From an uncultured Curvibacter sp. (GTDB lineage Bacteria > Pseudomonadota > Gammaproteobacteria > Burkholderiales > Burkholderiaceae), in assembly GCA_946481355.1 (NCBI GenBank), contig CAMLNH010000039.1:1-12488 (forward strand): a DNA stretch of 12,488 nt. Direction: 5' to 3'. The notes beneath the pieces are model-generated. The model was given only the letters and a program-made list of their open reading frames with translations, was not told the DNA's origin and made no database searches. This document shows, piece by piece, positions 6,771 to 12,488 of the stretch. Made by a program: the position numbers and the translations under genes. How positions within the stretch are numbered: position 1 is the stretch's first letter; each line of letters starts with the position of its first letter.

Positions 6771-6776
6771 AAGGAG
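6771..6776 (+). promoter_or_regulatory. Shine-Dalgarno site deciding the GTG start of the DUF1445 gene
   Basis: AAGGAG here is followed by two adjacent in-frame GTG codons, at 6779 and 6782. Spacing is 2 bases to the first and 5 to the second, so the second is preferred. Confidence 0.55.
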
Positions 6777-6781
6777 TCGTG

Positions 6782-7606
6782 GTGGGATCAGCTCTGGATT
6801 TGGCGCAGACGGTGTTTGGCCGCAAAGGAACACAGGACGCAAAGCATGTGCGAAGCCTGATTCGTCAAGGGATCTGGACCTCGCACACCAGCGGTCTGGC
6901 CGACGCCCATGTGCAGGGCAACGTGGTGATCCTGCCGCAGGCCGAGGCAAATGACTTTTTGCGCTACTGTCAACGCAACCCCAAGCCCTGTCCTTTGCTG
7001 GCGGTATCCGAACCTGGCCAGCCCTGGCTGCCCACCCTGGGCAACGATATCAACATCTGCTCGGATGTTCCGCGCTATCGCGTCTGGCGCGATGGTGATC
7101 TGGTGGAGGAGCCGATCAACATCAGGACGCTGTGGCGCGATGATCTCGTCACGTTTGTCATCGGCTGTTCGTTCAGCTTCGAGCAGGCGCTGATGGAGGC
7201 CGGTCTGCCGCTGCGTCACGTGGAGCAGGGCAGGAACGTGGCCATGTTCCGCACCAGTATCTCCACCGAGCCGGCCGGTCCGTTCAACGGTCCGCTGGTG
7301 GTCACCATGCGGCCCATGAAGGCTGCCGCCGCGATCCGGGCGGTGCAGATCACATCGCGTTTTCCCAATGTGCATGGCGCGCCGGTTCATATCGGCGATC
7401 CGTCACTGATCGGCGTCACCGATCTGCAGCGACCTGACTACGGCGATGCGGTGGAGGTGATGCCGGATGAACTGCCGGTGTTCTGGGCCTGCGGCGTGAC
7501 GCCGCAGGCTGCGATCCAGCAGGCCCGCCCCGCGTTCTGCATCACCCACGCCCCTGGCGCGATGCTGATCACCGACCTTCTCAACAACCAGCTTGCCAGT
7601 TTCTAA
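6782..7606 (+). CDS. DUF1445 / D-glutamate cyclase-family protein (putative hydro-lyase, YcsI-like)
   Basis: A 274-residue cytoplasmic enzyme of the DUF1445 (UPF0317, YcsI-like) family. The mammalian member is D-glutamate cyclase, which reversibly dehydrates D-glutamate to 5-oxo-D-proline. Family-typical blocks run in order: [10 protein letters not shown] at 38-47, NPKPCPLL at 66-73, DVPRYRV at 95-101, GCSFSFE at 128-134, [11 protein letters not shown] at 197-207, [11 protein letters not shown] at 232-242 and ITHAPG at 254-259. Length is normal. The start is a GTG: the one at 6782 is 5 bases after AAGGAG, while the adjacent GTG at 6779 is only 2 bases away. It is the first gene of a run of six closely spaced genes with dctP2 14 bases downstream. 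Neighbouring pyroglutamate-type functions support a role in D-glutamate/5-oxoproline chemistry. Family membership is firm; the substrate of this bacterial member is inferred from context. Confidence 0.85.
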   Translation: MGSALDLAQTVFGRKGTQDAKHVRSLIRQGIWTSHTSGLADAHVQGNVVILPQAEANDFLRYCQRNPKPCPLLAVSEPGQPWLPTLGNDINICSDVPRYRVWRDGDLVEEPINIRTLWRDDLVTFVIGCSFSFEQALMEAGLPLRHVEQGRNVAMFRTSISTEPAGPFNGPLVVTMRPMKAAAAIRAVQITSRFPNVHGAPVHIGDPSLIGVTDLQRPDYGDAVEVMPDELPVFWACGVTPQAAIQQARPAFCITHAPGAMLITDLLNNQLASF

Positions 7607-7620
7607 ACAAGGAGCTTCCA

Positions 7621-8586
7621 ATGAAACAACTCATGTTCTGTCTGTCCGCCCTCGTGTTGACGGGAGCGGCGTCGGCCCAAGCCAAGTGGGATCTGCCGAC
7701 GGGCTACGGTGCCAACAGTTTCCAGACCCAGAACGTGCAGCAGTTTGCCAGCGAGGTGGATCAGCTCACCGGCGGCAAGCTCAAGATCACCTTGCATCCT
7801 GGCGGTTCGCTCTACAAGGCCAACGAGATCAAGCGCGCGGTGCAGACGGGCCAGGTGCCGGCGGCCGAGTTCATCCTCTCCGGCGCGGCCAACGAGAACC
7901 CGCTGTTCGGCATCGACTCCATCCCGTTCCTGGCCACCAGCTATGCCGATGCGAGACGCCTGTACCTGGCTGCCAAACCGGCACAGGAGAAGCTGCTCGC
8001 CTCACAGGGCATGAAGGTCCTGTTTACCGTGCCGTGGCCCGGCCAGTCGCTCTATTCGCTCAAGCCCATCAACACGCCGGCCGAATTCGCCGGAACCAAG
8101 ATGCGCGCCTATAACCCCGCCACCACGCGCATTGCGCAGTTGCTCAAGGCCCAGCCGGTGACCATCCAGTTGTCCGAACTGGGCCAGGCTCTGGCCACCG
8201 GTGGGGTGCAGAACTTCCTGACTTCCAGTGCCAGCGGTGTGGAAAGCAAGCTGTATGAACAGGTGAAGTACTTCTATCCGGTCAGCGCCTGGCTGCCGCG
8301 CAATGCCACAGTGGTAAGTCAGAAGGCCTTCGATGCGCTGGACAAGCCCACGCAGGAGGCAGTACTCAAGGCCGCTGCGGCCGCTGAGGCCCGTGGTTGG
8401 GCTACCAGTGAGCGACTCGACGGTGAATTCATCAAGGAGCTGGGCGCCAAGGGCATGACAGTAGCCGCGCCGTCCGAGGCGGTCAAGAAGGAGCTCGCTG
8501 CGATCGGTGAGATCATGACGGCCGAGTGGCTGAAGACCGCCAGCGCCGATGGCCAGGCGGTGATTGACGCCTATCGCAAGCCCTGA
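7621..8586 (+). CDS. dctP: TRAP transporter periplasmic solute receptor (DctP family), system 2
   Basis: A 321-residue periplasmic receptor, the same length as DctP1. The Sec signal peptide ends at ASA19 before Gln20, followed by AKWDLPTGYGANSF. Arg162 in KMRAYNPATTRIA is the expected ligand-carboxylate-binding residue. Blocks EVDQLTGGKLKIT and NEIKRAVQ align with DctP1. AAGGAG at 7608-7613 lies 7 bases before the ATG, a strong site consistent with high expression of a receptor. It follows the DUF1445 gene by 14 bases and precedes dctQ2 by 83 bases that contain a strong hairpin, whereas the other junctions in this operon are 11 to 26 bases. Ligand is unknown; pyroglutamate or a related acid is suggested by the flanking DUF1445 and 5-oxoprolinase genes. 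Confidence 0.93.
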   Translation: MKQLMFCLSALVLTGAASAQAKWDLPTGYGANSFQTQNVQQFASEVDQLTGGKLKITLHPGGSLYKANEIKRAVQTGQVPAAEFILSGAANENPLFGIDSIPFLATSYADARRLYLAAKPAQEKLLASQGMKVLFTVPWPGQSLYSLKPINTPAEFAGTKMRAYNPATTRIAQLLKAQPVTIQLSELGQALATGGVQNFLTSSASGVESKLYEQVKYFYPVSAWLPRNATVVSQKAFDALDKPTQEAVLKAAAAAEARGWATSERLDGEFIKELGAKGMTVAAPSEAVKKELAAIGEIMTAEWLKTASADGQAVIDAYRKP

Positions 8587-8596
8587 GTCGTTCCGC

Positions 8597-8640
8597 GCGG
8601 CGGGAGGGCGTGCATCGTCGCCCTCCGTCGTTTCAGTTCC
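8597..8640 (+). terminator. Hairpin in the dctP2-dctQ2 gap (attenuator or mRNA-stabilising element)
   Basis: GGAGGGCG at 8603-8610 pairs perfectly with CGCCCTCC at 8619-8626 around an 8-base loop. With one bulged G (8602), five further pairs extend the stem to 8597 and 8631, two of them G-U. The sequence after it (TTTCAGTTCC) is only moderately T-rich, so it is at best a leaky terminator. It lies 10 bases after the dctP2 stop. Such elements often raise receptor mRNA over permease mRNA. Confidence 0.55.
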
Positions 8641-8658
8641 TTATTGTCAGACCGAGCC

Positions 8659-8663
8659 AGGAG
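8659..8663 (+). promoter_or_regulatory. Shine-Dalgarno site deciding the GTG start of dctQ2
   Basis: AGGAG is 6 bases before the GTG at 8670. The upstream in-frame ATG at 8612 lies inside the hairpin loop and has no ribosome-binding site. Confidence 0.6.
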
Positions 8664-8669
8664 CGTGCG

Positions 8670-9179
8670 GTGGCCAAACTCATCTTCAATTTCTACAAGC
8701 TGCTGATGGCGCTGTCGTGCCTGGCCATGATCGCCGCGTTTGCCGCCGTGCTGTTGGGCGTGATTGCACGCGAAGCGCACTGGGATATCGCGGGGCTGGA
8801 CGCCTACGCCGGCTATGCGATTGCGGCGGCACTGTTTCTTGCACTTCCGGGCACGCTCCGGCACGGCGATCACATCCGTGTGACCTTGCTGCTGGAGCGG
8901 GTTCCCGCGAAGCTGCGGGGTGCGCTGGAATGGTGGTGTCTGGCTTCTGCCTTCCTGTTGGCGGCGTATATCGCCTGGTACGCGGCACGTCTGGTCTGGG
9001 TGTCCTACGTGATGCATGACGTATCACCCGCGGCCGATGCTTCGCCGCTGTGGATCCCCCAGATCAGCATGGCACTGGGCTGCATCGGTTTTGCCATGTC
9101 CTTTGGCCACGCCCTGATCGAGCGCTGGCGCGGAGGCGATTTCATCAGGGTTTCCAGCGAAGCCTCCCACGTCGAATAG
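8670..9179 (+). CDS. dctQ: TRAP transporter small permease (DctQ family), system 2
   Basis: A 169-residue inner-membrane protein with four hydrophobic segments, the small subunit of the second TRAP system. It shares DAYAGY, HIRVTLLL and PLWIPQISMALG with DctQ1 and has exactly the same length when started at the GTG at 8670. That start is supported by AGGAG 6 bases upstream. The longer frame from an ATG at 8612 would add 19 polar residues ahead of the first membrane helix and would start inside the hairpin loop, so I rejected it. dctM2 follows after 19 bases. The GTG start plus the upstream hairpin would both lower permease output relative to the receptor. Confidence 0.92.
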   Translation: MAKLIFNFYKLLMALSCLAMIAAFAAVLLGVIAREAHWDIAGLDAYAGYAIAAALFLALPGTLRHGDHIRVTLLLERVPAKLRGALEWWCLASAFLLAAYIAWYAARLVWVSYVMHDVSPAADASPLWIPQISMALGCIGFAMSFGHALIERWRGGDFIRVSSEASHVE

Positions 9180-9198
9180 GAACGAGAGACAACACACC

Positions 9199-10497
9199 AT
9201 GGACGTCGTTATCGCATTTGCCCTGATCGTGCTGCTGTTCGCGGCGCTGGGATCGGGTCTCTGGATCGGACTGTCGCTGCTGGCGGTGGCCTTGATCGGT
9301 ATGGAGCTGTTCACCCAGCGCCCGGTAGGCGACAGCATGATGCTGACGATCTGGGGCTCGACCTCCAGCTGGACACTGACCGCGCTACCGCTGTTTCTTT
9401 GGATGGGGGAAATCCTTTTTCGAAGCAAACTCTCCGACGATATGTTCAAGGGATTGGCCCCATGGCTGAATAGCTTGCCGGGCCGGCTGCTCCATACCAA
9501 TGTAGTGGGCTGCACCATCTTTGCGGCGATCTCGGGTTCGAGTGCCGCCACCTGCGCCACCATCGGCAAAATCACGCTGCCCGAACTCAAGAAGCGGGGT
9601 TACCCCGACGACATCGCTGTCGGAACGTTGGCCGGCGCCGGCACCCTGGGTCTGCTGATTCCACCTTCCATCATCTTGATCGTCTACGGCGTGGCGGCCA
9701 ACGTGTCCATCGCCAAGTTGTTCCTGGCCGGCGTGATTCCCGGTCTGCTGCTGGCGGTTCTCTTCATGGGCTACATCATCGTTTGGGCCCTCTTCAACAA
9801 GGACAAGGTACCTGCAGCCGATGCCGCCATGAGCCTGGGCCAAAAGCTCTACGCCTCGCGCCACCTCATCCCCGTGGTGTCGCTGATCGCGCTCGTATTG
9901 GGCGGCATCTACAGCGGCATCGCCACTGCCACGGAGGCCGCTGCACTGGGGGTGGCGGGCGCACTGGTTCTGGCAAAGCTGGAAGGCTCGCTGGACTGGG
10001 ACCGGTTCAAGGATGGGCTGGTCGCTGCCTGCCGTGTGTACTGCATGATCGGCCTGATCCTCGCCGGGGCGGCCTTCCTGACATTGGCCATGGGCTTCAT
10101 CGGCTTGCCGCGGCATCTGGCGGAGTTCATCGGCGCACTGCATCTGTCGCCGTTCAACCTGATGCTGTTGCTGATCGTCTTCTTCATCCTGCTCGGCTGC
10201 TTTCTCGATGGCATCTCGATGGTGGTGCTGACGATCGCGGTGCTCTTGCCGACGGTACAGGCCGCCGGCTTCGATCTGATCTGGTTCGGCATCTTCATCG
10301 TGCTGGTGGTCGAGATGGCTCAGATCACGCCACCGGTGGGATTTAACCTCTTCGTGCTGCAGGGTCTGACCAGACGCGAGGTGACATGGATCGCGCGCAC
10401 CGCGATGCCCTTGTTCTTCCTGATGATCATCGCCGTGATCGCCACCTACTTCTTCCCCGACGTGGTCTTGTGGTTGCCACGCCAGATGCAGGGCTGA
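9199..10497 (+). CDS. dctM: TRAP transporter large permease (DctM family), system 2
   Basis: A 432-residue, highly hydrophobic inner-membrane protein with about a dozen membrane segments, the sodium- or proton-coupled translocating subunit. Motifs match DctM1 closely: LPGRLLHTNVVGC, SGSSAATCATIGK, RGYPDDIAVGTLAGAGTLG, IATATEAAALGV, EMAQITPPVGFNLFVLQG. Similarity falls off mainly in the first helix and in the loop around residues 190-225. The ATG at 9199 follows dctQ2 by 19 bases with only a weak purine-rich stretch upstream. dctP3 begins 26 bases after its stop, so this permease is flanked by two receptor genes and may serve both. Confidence 0.94.
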   Translation: MDVVIAFALIVLLFAALGSGLWIGLSLLAVALIGMELFTQRPVGDSMMLTIWGSTSSWTLTALPLFLWMGEILFRSKLSDDMFKGLAPWLNSLPGRLLHTNVVGCTIFAAISGSSAATCATIGKITLPELKKRGYPDDIAVGTLAGAGTLGLLIPPSIILIVYGVAANVSIAKLFLAGVIPGLLLAVLFMGYIIVWALFNKDKVPAADAAMSLGQKLYASRHLIPVVSLIALVLGGIYSGIATATEAAALGVAGALVLAKLEGSLDWDRFKDGLVAACRVYCMIGLILAGAAFLTLAMGFIGLPRHLAEFIGALHLSPFNLMLLLIVFFILLGCFLDGISMVVLTIAVLLPTVQAAGFDLIWFGIFIVLVVEMAQITPPVGFNLFVLQGLTRREVTWIARTAMPLFFLMIIAVIATYFFPDVVLWLPRQMQG

Positions 10498-10523
10498 ACC
10501 ACACATCCGTCCAGGAGCTCACC

Positions 10524-11486
10524 ATGAAGATCTTCTTGATTGCCGCTCTGGCAGCGGCTTCGGTGGCGCACGCCCAGACCACCTGGAAGCTCGCCACGGG
10601 CTACCGCGCCGAATCATTTCATACGCAGAACATCCTGCAGTTTGCAAAAGACGTGGAGCGGGCCACCGCCGGCACACTTCGCATCGAAGTGCATCCGAAC
10701 AACACGCTGTTCAAGCTCAATGACATTCGCCAGGCGGTGCAGAGCGGCGAGGTCCAGGCCGGCGAGACCATCATGACCAGCATGGTCAAAGACATCCCGA
10801 TCGCGGGTGCCGACGCGATACCGTTTGTGACTGCCAGCTACGAGGACGCGCGGCGCATGTGGGATCTGCAACGCCCGTTGATCGACAAGCATTTCGCGCA
10901 GCGCGGCCTGAAGGCCATGTATGCCGTGCCATGGCCGCCGCAGGGCCTGTACACGAGTGCCCCGGTGCGATCGGCGGCAGATTTTCGGGGCACCCGTATG
11001 CGCACCTACAACCAGTCCACCGTCCGCATTGCCCAGATGCTGGGCGCTACACCGATCGACGTGCCGATGGTGGAGGTGAACAAGGCCCTGGCCAGCGGCA
11101 AGATGGACAACATGATCACCTCGGCGGTCACCGGCGTGGAAAACCAGGTATGGGACCAGATCAGGCACTACTATGAGCTCAATGCTTGGTTCCCGAAGAA
11201 CATCGTCTTCGTGAACAGCAAGGCCTTTGATGCCCTCAGCCCCACCGTGCAACTGGCCGTCCTCAGGGCCGCGGAGGACGCCGAAACGCGCGGCTGGACC
11301 ATGAGTCGCGAGGTGGCGGCCAGTTCCACCGGCGAACTCAGATCCAAAGGCATGAAGGTGAGCCGCATTCCTGTCGACTTTGAAACCGATCTCAAGCGCA
11401 TGGGCGAGAAATTCTCCCGCGAATGGGTACGATCAGTCGGCAACGAGGCGAACCACATCTTTGTACCCTATTACATCCAACGTTGA
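10524..11486 (+). CDS. dctP: Third TRAP periplasmic solute receptor (DctP family)
   Basis: A 320-residue periplasmic receptor with a Sec signal peptide ending AHA17 before Gln18, then [18 protein letters not shown]. Arg160 in [13 protein letters not shown] is the expected carboxylate-binding residue, and [11 protein letters not shown] is shared with DctP1. It is more divergent than DctP1 and DctP2 are from each other in several blocks: [17 protein letters not shown] replaces EVDQxTGGKLKIT, and the C-terminus ends in [10 protein letters not shown] instead of an Ala-Tyr-Gly/Arg-Lys ending. AGGAG at 10513-10517 is 6 bases before the ATG. No permease genes of its own accompany it. The position between dctM2 and the 5-oxoprolinase gene suggests that it feeds the same permease with the oxoprolinase substrate or a close analogue, for example the other stereoisomer. 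That is inference. Confidence 0.92.
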   Translation: MKIFLIAALAAASVAHAQTTWKLATGYRAESFHTQNILQFAKDVERATAGTLRIEVHPNNTLFKLNDIRQAVQSGEVQAGETIMTSMVKDIPIAGADAIPFVTASYEDARRMWDLQRPLIDKHFAQRGLKAMYAVPWPPQGLYTSAPVRSAADFRGTRMRTYNQSTVRIAQMLGATPIDVPMVEVNKALASGKMDNMITSAVTGVENQVWDQIRHYYELNAWFPKNIVFVNSKAFDALSPTVQLAVLRAAEDAETRGWTMSREVAASSTGELRSKGMKVSRIPVDFETDLKRMGEKFSREWVRSVGNEANHIFVPYYIQR

Positions 11487-11497
11487 TATCACGAACC

Positions 11498-12488
11498 ATG
11501 CAAGACTCTCACTCGACCCCGGACTCAAACCGTTGGCAATTCTGGATCGATCGCGGCGGTACCTTCACCGACATCGTGGCCAAGCGGCCCGACGGCACGC
11601 TCACCACGCACAAGCTGTTGAGCGAGAACCCGGAGCAGTACAAGGACGCCGCCGTGGCCGGAATCCGCCACCTGCTGGGTCTCAAGCAGGGCGAGCCGGT
11701 GACGCCGAAACTCGTGGAATGCGTGAAGATGGGCACCACGGTGGCCACCAACGCGCTATTGGAACGCAAGGGCGAGCCCACTTTGCTGGTCACCACCCGC
11801 GGTTTCCGTGACGCGCTGCGCATCGCGTACCAGAACCGCCCGCGCCTGTTCGACCGGAACATCCAGCTGCCCGAGCTGCTCTATGCGGAGGTGATCGAGG
11901 CGCAGGAGCGTATCGGCGCCCACGGCGAGGTGGTGCAACCGTTGGACGAAGCCTCGTTGCGCGGCGATCTGCTGGCTGCTTTCGGCCGTGGCTTGCGCAG
12001 CGTGGCCATCGTCTTCATGCACGGCTACCGTTACACGGGGCACGAACAGGCGGCGAAGCGGATTGCCAGGGAAGTGGGTTTCACGCAGATCAGCACCAGC
12101 TTCGAAACCAGCCCGATGATGAAGTTCGTGAGTCGGGGCGACACCACGGTGGTGGACGCCTACCTGTCGCCCATACTGCGGCGTTACGTGGAGCAGGTGG
12201 CCGCCGAGATGCCCGGCGTCAAGCTGTTCTTCATGCAGTCGTCCGGCGGCCTGACCGACGCGCACGCGTTTCAGGGCAAGGACGCCATCCTGTCCGGGCC
12301 GGCGGGAGGTATCGTGGGCATGGCCCGCACTGCGGCGCTTGCCGGTCACGACAGGGTGATCGGCTTCGACATGGGAGGCACATCGACGGACGTGAGCCAC
12401 TATGCGGGCGAATTCGAGCGCGAGTTCGAGACGCAGGTGGCCGGCGTGCGCATGCGCGCGCCCATGATGAGCATCCACACCGTGGCGG
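11498..12488 (+). CDS. ATP-dependent 5-oxoprolinase (OPLAH/HyuA-type), partial (3' end beyond window)
   Basis: The first 330 residues are present and the frame is open at the window end. 5-Oxoprolinase hydrolyses 5-oxo-L-proline to L-glutamate at the cost of one ATP, in the cytoplasm. The sequence tracks the full-length eukaryotic/bacterial OPLAH type rather than a plain HyuA. It shows [18 protein letters not shown] at 16-33, [20 protein letters not shown] at 38-57, [16 protein letters not shown] at 78-93, [10 protein letters not shown] at 265-274 and [19 protein letters not shown] at 289-307. DRGGTFTD and DMGGTSTD are the expected actin-like nucleotide-binding loops. Full-length members have about 1200 residues, so most of the gene lies outside. 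The ATG at 11498 is 11 bases after dctP3 with no clear Shine-Dalgarno sequence. The context of TRAP receptors and a D-glutamate-cyclase homologue supports pyroglutamate metabolism. A related hydantoinase activity is the main alternative. Confidence 0.88.
   Translation, partial: MQDSHSTPDSNRWQFWIDRGGTFTDIVAKRPDGTLTTHKLLSENPEQYKDAAVAGIRHLLGLKQGEPVTPKLVECVKMGTTVATNALLERKGEPTLLVTTRGFRDALRIAYQNRPRLFDRNIQLPELLYAEVIEAQERIGAHGEVVQPLDEASLRGDLLAAFGRGLRSVAIVFMHGYRYTGHEQAAKRIAREVGFTQISTSFETSPMMKFVSRGDTTVVDAYLSPILRRYVEQVAAEMPGVKLFFMQSSGGLTDAHAFQGKDAILSGPAGGIVGMARTAALAGHDRVIGFDMGGTSTDVSHYAGEFEREFETQVAGVRMRAPMMSIHTVA

Noticed and set aside
8610..8669. Longer DctQ2 starting at an upstream ATG (8612-region frame)
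   Set aside because: It would start in the hairpin loop without a ribosome-binding site; the GTG at 8670 has AGGAG at good spacing and gives the same length as DctQ1.
9385..10506. Long minus-strand open frame of 373 codons
   Set aside because: It is antisense to dctM2 with low-complexity His/Gln/Asp composition, a shadow of the real gene.

Overview
The window looks like chromosomal DNA of a high-GC betaproteobacterium, most likely Burkholderiales and plausibly Comamonadaceae. This is inferred from the GC-rich codon use and from dense TRAP-transporter, LysR and hydantoinase/oxoprolinase gene content typical of that group. No rRNA, tRNA, insertion sequence, CRISPR array or phage gene is visible. 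Almost all of the window is coding and no gene-free stretch exceeds about 250 bases.

Left part (1-2083, minus strand). A tightly packed operon reads crcB (fluoride channel), cobA (uroporphyrinogen-III methyltransferase), then a fusion of a carboxymuconolactone-decarboxylase-like domain with a Rieske [2Fe-2S] domain. The first three genes overlap by 4 bases each (ATGA). A small membrane/coiled-coil protein of clearly lower GC follows and runs off the window. A plus-strand gene (2174-2668) encodes a small exported, probably lipid-anchored, protein with a HExxH zinc-metallopeptidase-like motif.

Right part (2693-12488). Two related TRAP transporters lie back to back around a LysR regulator. On the minus strand are dctP1-dctQ1-dctM1. 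On the plus strand, after lysR, come a DUF1445/D-glutamate-cyclase-family gene, dctP2, dctQ2, dctM2, a third receptor gene dctP3, and the start of a full-length-type (OPLAH-like) ATP-dependent 5-oxoprolinase, which is cut by the window end. Permeases and receptors of the two systems are clear paralogues.

The most coherent reading is a locus for uptake and breakdown of pyroglutamate (5-oxoproline) or a close relative. TRAP receptors capture the acid in the periplasm. Inside the cell, 5-oxoprolinase opens the lactam with ATP to give glutamate, and the DUF1445 enzyme interconverts D-glutamate and 5-oxo-D-proline. The LysR protein is the probable local regulator. A textbook LysR box (ATC-N9-GAT) sits about 66 bases before a predicted start point ahead of the DUF1445 gene. 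An array of alternating GACAG/CTGTC half-sites sits just before lysR. A strong hairpin between dctP2 and dctQ2 could set a high receptor-to-permease ratio. All functional assignments are from sequence reading alone.
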